Of a DNA stretch of 9,039 bases, positions 6,679 to 9,039 are shown piece after piece. The position numbers and the translations under genes were made by a program. Origin of the DNA: an uncultured Paraprevotella sp. (lineage in GTDB: Bacteria > Bacteroidota > Bacteroidia > Bacteroidales > Bacteroidaceae); the NCBI GenBank assembly GCA_900770805.1, contig CAAGLP010000180.1, positions 1 through 9,039 of the forward strand. Direction: 5' to 3'. Within the stretch, counting starts at the first letter, position 1; every line of letters begins with the position of its first letter. The notes under the pieces were generated by a model. It ran no database searches. It was not told where the DNA came from and saw only the letters and a program-made list of their open reading frames with translations.

Positions 6679-8057
6679 TGTTGCTTCAAATCCTCCTCTA
6701 TGAACTTGAGCAGTCGTTCTACTGCCTCTTCCTCGGGAATGTTCTTCTCTATGCACTCCTTTGCCTTGTACAAAGAGACCTTACCACGGGCTGCACCCAC
6801 ATAACCATAGTCGGCATCGGCCATTTCGCCAGGACCGTTCACTATACATCCCATGATGGCAATCTTCAGTCCCTTGAGGTGGGCTGTGGCAGCCTTTATC
6901 TTATGTATGGTACCTTCGAGGTCATAAAGTGTGCGTCCACAACCGGGACATGAGATGTACTCCGTCTTTACAAACTTTATGCGTGCTGCCTGAAGGATGG
7001 AATCGGCAAGGTCGCGTAGCGTGTCCTCGTTGAATCCATCTGCCTCGATGTTCAATTCGTGTGCCTTCTTGTCAATAAACAATGCACCCACAGCCATGGA
7101 GGCCTTTAGTTGAAGTTCTTCCAAAGACGAGGCTTGCAGACGAAGGGTTACGGTATCGTCCTGTATGCTTTCCTCTGCTTCCTGACGCAGACGAGTACAT
7201 TCGGGAATCATGTCCACAAGTTGACACGCTACAGGGATTTCCTTCTCTGGTGCTTCGGAAAGGCTTACACGAATTGTGTCGCCGATACCTTCAGTAAGCA
7301 AGGCGCCGATACCCACTGCACTCTTTATGCGTCCGTCCTCGCCTTCTCCTGCCTCGGTAACACCAAGGTGCAGAGGGAATGTCATACCTTCCTTCTCCAT
7401 CTCCTGTACCAGAAGGCGCATGCTCTGCACCATCACCACGGTATTGCTGGCCTTGATGGATATAACTACGTTCATGAAATTATGACGCACGCATATGCGC
7501 AGGAACTCCATACAGCTTTCCACTATACCTGCCGGAGTGTCGCCATAGCGAGACATGATACGGTCGGAAAGCGAACCATGGTTCACACCTATGCGCACCG
7601 CTGTACCATGCTCACGGCAAATAGCAAGGAAGGGCAACAGACGATCCTCTATCTTCTGAAGTTCCTGAGCATACTGCTCATCGGTGTACTCCAATTGCTT
7701 GAACTGACGTGCAGCATCGACATAATTGCCGGGATTGATGCGTACCTTCTCACAATAATGTGCCGCTACATCAGCAACATTAGGATTGAAGTGAACGTCA
7801 GCGACCAAGGGAACGAAGCACCCTGCCTGACGCACCGCCTGGCTGATGACATCCATGTTCTCTGCCTCGCGTGTACCCTGAGTGGTGAGGCGCACCAGTT
7901 CGCCACCTGCTTCAGCTATGCGCAGAATCTGTGCTACGCTGGCTTCGGTGTCCATAGTGCTTGTGTTGGTCATGGATTGCACCCTGATGGGGTTCTCGCC
8001 GCCCAAACATAGATTGCCCACGGTGATTTCATGGGACTTGCGACGTGAATATGCCAT
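6675..8057 (-). CDS. ispG: 4-hydroxy-3-methylbut-2-enyl diphosphate synthase IspG (GcpE), shortened three-domain type
   Basis: IspG carries out the penultimate step of the MEP isoprenoid pathway, reductively opening methylerythritol cyclodiphosphate to HMBPP with a 4Fe-4S cluster and a reductant such as flavodoxin or ferredoxin. The 460-residue protein has an N-terminal TIM-barrel domain (about 1-285) with RVQSMTNT, RINPGN, GVNHGSL and HLGVTEAGE. Its C-terminal ferredoxin-like domain (about 365-455) holds cluster ligands C370 and C373 (SCPGC), C404 (MGCIVNGPGE) and E411. Between them, about 80 residues (285-365) resemble only the end of the extra A* domain of plant, Chlamydia and Bacteroides forms. 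E. coli-type enzymes are about 370 residues and three-domain ones about 600 or more, so this one is intermediate. The frame is unbroken. It follows purE by 3 bases. Confidence 0.95.
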   Translation of the reverse strand: MAYSRRKSHEITVGNLCLGGENPIRVQSMTNTSTMDTEASVAQILRIAEAGGELVRLTTQGTREAENMDVISQAVRQAGCFVPLVADVHFNPNVADVAAHYCEKVRINPGNYVDAARQFKQLEYTDEQYAQELQKIEDRLLPFLAICREHGTAVRIGVNHGSLSDRIMSRYGDTPAGIVESCMEFLRICVRHNFMNVVISIKASNTVVMVQSMRLLVQEMEKEGMTFPLHLGVTEAGEGEDGRIKSAVGIGALLTEGIGDTIRVSLSEAPEKEIPVACQLVDMIPECTRLRQEAEESIQDDTVTLRLQASSLEELQLKASMAVGALFIDKKAHELNIEADGFNEDTLRDLADSILQAARIKFVKTEYISCPGCGRTLYDLEGTIHKIKAATAHLKGLKIAIMGCIVNGPGEMADADYGYVGAARGKVSLYKAKECIEKNIPEEEAVERLLKFIEEDLKQQ

Positions 8058-8060
8058 ATC

Positions 8061-8558
8061 TTAGTTGACCTTGAACTTGTACTTTACCTGTGACAGTTCG
8101 GCATTAGCCTTAACTATCTTTTCCTTTAAGCCTTGCTTATAGGCCTTCAGTTTTGTGGCGAGCTCCTTGTCTGAAAGTGCCATCATCTCTGCTGCAAGAA
8201 TGGCAGCATTCAGTGCACCGTTCACACCAACTGTGGCAACAGGTATGCCGGGAGGCATCTGTATGATGGAAAGCATGGCGTCAAGTCCGTCCAGCATGCC
8301 CTTGATGGGTACACCGATGACGGGCAGTGTGGTGCTTGCCGCAATGACACCAGGCAGGGCTGCCGCCATACCGGCACCGGCAATGATTACACGAACGCCA
8401 CGACCCTCTGCCTCGCGTGCAAACTGCTCCACCTCGTCGGGGGTGCGGTGTGCCGAGAGTGCGTTCATCTCAAAGGGAATCTCCATCTCGTCCAGGAACT
8501 TGGCAGCCTTCTCCATAACGGGGAGATCGCTGGTGCTGCCCATAATGATGCTAATCAT
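8061..8558 (-). CDS. purE: N5-carboxyaminoimidazole ribonucleotide mutase, catalytic subunit PurE
   Basis: PurE moves the carboxyl group of N5-CAIR to give CAIR in de novo purine synthesis, with PurK normally making N5-CAIR. The 165-residue protein has the phosphate-binding GSTSD near residues 7-11, SAHRTP at 35-40 with the key H37, the glycine/alanine-rich loop GAGMAAALPG at 61-70, and QMPPGIPVATV at 100-110. Length and layout are those of class I (bacterial) PurE. The loop has A67 where the E. coli enzyme has histidine (AGGAAHLPG). I believe this is common in related organisms, but cannot verify it. The start at 8558 opens directly with the beta-1 strand MISIIMGSTSD. It sits 20 bases after nnrD and 3 bases before ispG. 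No purK is visible in the window. Confidence 0.95.
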   Translation of the reverse strand: MISIIMGSTSDLPVMEKAAKFLDEMEIPFEMNALSAHRTPDEVEQFAREAEGRGVRVIIAGAGMAAALPGVIAASTTLPVIGVPIKGMLDGLDAMLSIIQMPPGIPVATVGVNGALNAAILAAEMMALSDKELATKLKAYKQGLKEKIVKANAELSQVKYKFKVN

Positions 8559-8578
8559 AATTTTCTGTATTTATGTGT

Positions 8579-9028
8579 TTATCTTATAATCTGTTTGAAT
8601 GCCTTGTGCATATTCTCTATCAGGTCAGAAGCGATAAGACTGTGTTGTCCCAATTCTTCTGCTGCTATGTCACCACTTAAGGCATGTAGCGACACACCCA
8701 TTGCAGCTGCTTCGGTGGTGCTGTATCCTTGCGCCAGAAGTCCAAGGATAATACCGGTAAGGACATCGCCACTGCCAGCCGTACCCATGCCATTATTGCC
8801 CCAAGGACAAAGATATGAGGGTGTAGAATGGTGCGGAAGCGTTATGGTGGTATGATGTCCCTTAAACACAAGCGTCACATTCCCCATCTCTATACCAGCC
8901 TCCACGAGCCTACGATACTCCAAAGGATGCGGAGTTATTATTGTACCTTCGGGAAGCAGATTAAACCATTCCGGATGCTCTGCCAGTATATTGAGAGCAT
9001 CGGCATCCACAACCATTGGCATCTCTGT
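8579..9028 (-). CDS. nnrD: ADP/ATP-dependent NAD(P)H-hydrate dehydratase, C-terminal part (NnrD/YjeF C domain)
   Basis: This enzyme repairs damaged, hydrated NADH and NADPH by ATP- or ADP-driven dehydration. Only the C-terminal 149 residues are present, because the gene runs off the right edge. Visible are MVVDADALNIL, a ribokinase-like strand that opens into the nucleotide and substrate cleft; ITPHPLEYRRL, the usual TPHPxE motif; and GTAGSGDVLTGII, whose GSGD contains the catalytic aspartate of the ribokinase fold. In many bacteria this domain is fused behind an NnrE epimerase domain in a protein of about 500 residues. Whether that holds here cannot be seen. The frame is open to the last base, but the final 11 bases look like adapter, so the credible coding end is 9028. 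It is the most upstream visible gene of the minus-strand operon. Confidence 0.9.
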   Translation of the reverse strand, partial: TEMPMVVDADALNILAEHPEWFNLLPEGTIITPHPLEYRRLVEAGIEMGNVTLVFKGHHTTITLPHHSTPSYLCPWGNNGMGTAGSGDVLTGIILGLLAQGYSTTEAAAMGVSLHALSGDIAAEELGQHSLIASDLIENMHKAFKQIIR

Positions 9029-9039
9029 AGATCGGAAGA
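9029..9039. other. Probable Illumina adapter remnant at the contig end
   Basis: The last 11 bases, AGATCGGAAGA, equal the first 11 bases of the standard Illumina TruSeq adapter (AGATCGGAAGAGC). They sit exactly at the sequence end, where read-through adapter is typically left. On the minus strand they would add residues such as FRS before the conserved NnrD sequence, with no relation to the family. They are best treated as non-biological. Confidence 0.8.

Noticed and set aside
6679..6756. Upstream start for the GNAT gene giving 214 residues
   Set aside because: The extra 26 residues lie inside ispG and do not resemble a GNAT N-terminus. The ATG at 6678 overlaps the ispG stop as ATGA and begins at the normal family start.
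7110..8012. Long open frame of 300 codons on the plus strand
   Set aside because: It is fully antisense to ispG, is rich in histidine, cysteine and tyrosine, shows no family motif and has no promoter; it is a shadow of ispG codon use.

Overview
This window looks like ordinary chromosomal DNA from a member of the Bacteroidota, most likely order Bacteroidales (Prevotella/Bacteroides-like). The evidence is the style of the proteins (RNase R, sigma-54, PurE, and an IspG related to the large three-domain form), Bacteroidota-type promoter elements (TTTG at -33 and TAnnTTTG at -7), and start codons that mostly lack a Shine-Dalgarno sequence. Nine protein genes fill nearly all of it. I see no rRNA, tRNA, CRISPR array, transposase, phage gene or defence gene.

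Layout. (1) 1-817, minus: a NAD-dependent epimerase/reductase, cut off by the left edge. (2) 818-1090: a divergent intergenic region holding a 75-bp tandem duplication. One copy carries a full Bacteroidota promoter for the epimerase and the other a damaged version of it; a -7-like element for rnr lies nearby. (3) 1091-5394, plus: rnr (RNase R), rpoN (sigma-54) and a PAP2-like membrane protein, tightly packed, with rpoN and the PAP2-like gene overlapping by 4 bp. (4) 5398-9028, minus: in transcription order nnrD (partial), purE, ispG, a GNAT acetyltransferase and ttcA, with gaps of 20, 3, -4 and 18 bases. The two operons converge with only 3 bases between their stop codons.

The genes are housekeeping: RNA decay and alternative transcription initiation on the plus strand; repair of hydrated NAD(P)H, de novo purine synthesis, the MEP isoprenoid pathway and tRNA 2-thiolation on the minus strand. 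IspG and TtcA both carry the cysteines expected for 4Fe-4S clusters.

I found no convincing undescribed system. The points worth a second look are the duplicated promoter module, an IspG of intermediate length whose extra central domain appears mostly lost, an insertion of about 30 residues in RNase R, the 3-base convergent junction, and the last 11 bases, which equal the start of the Illumina adapter and are probably an assembly artefact at a contig end.
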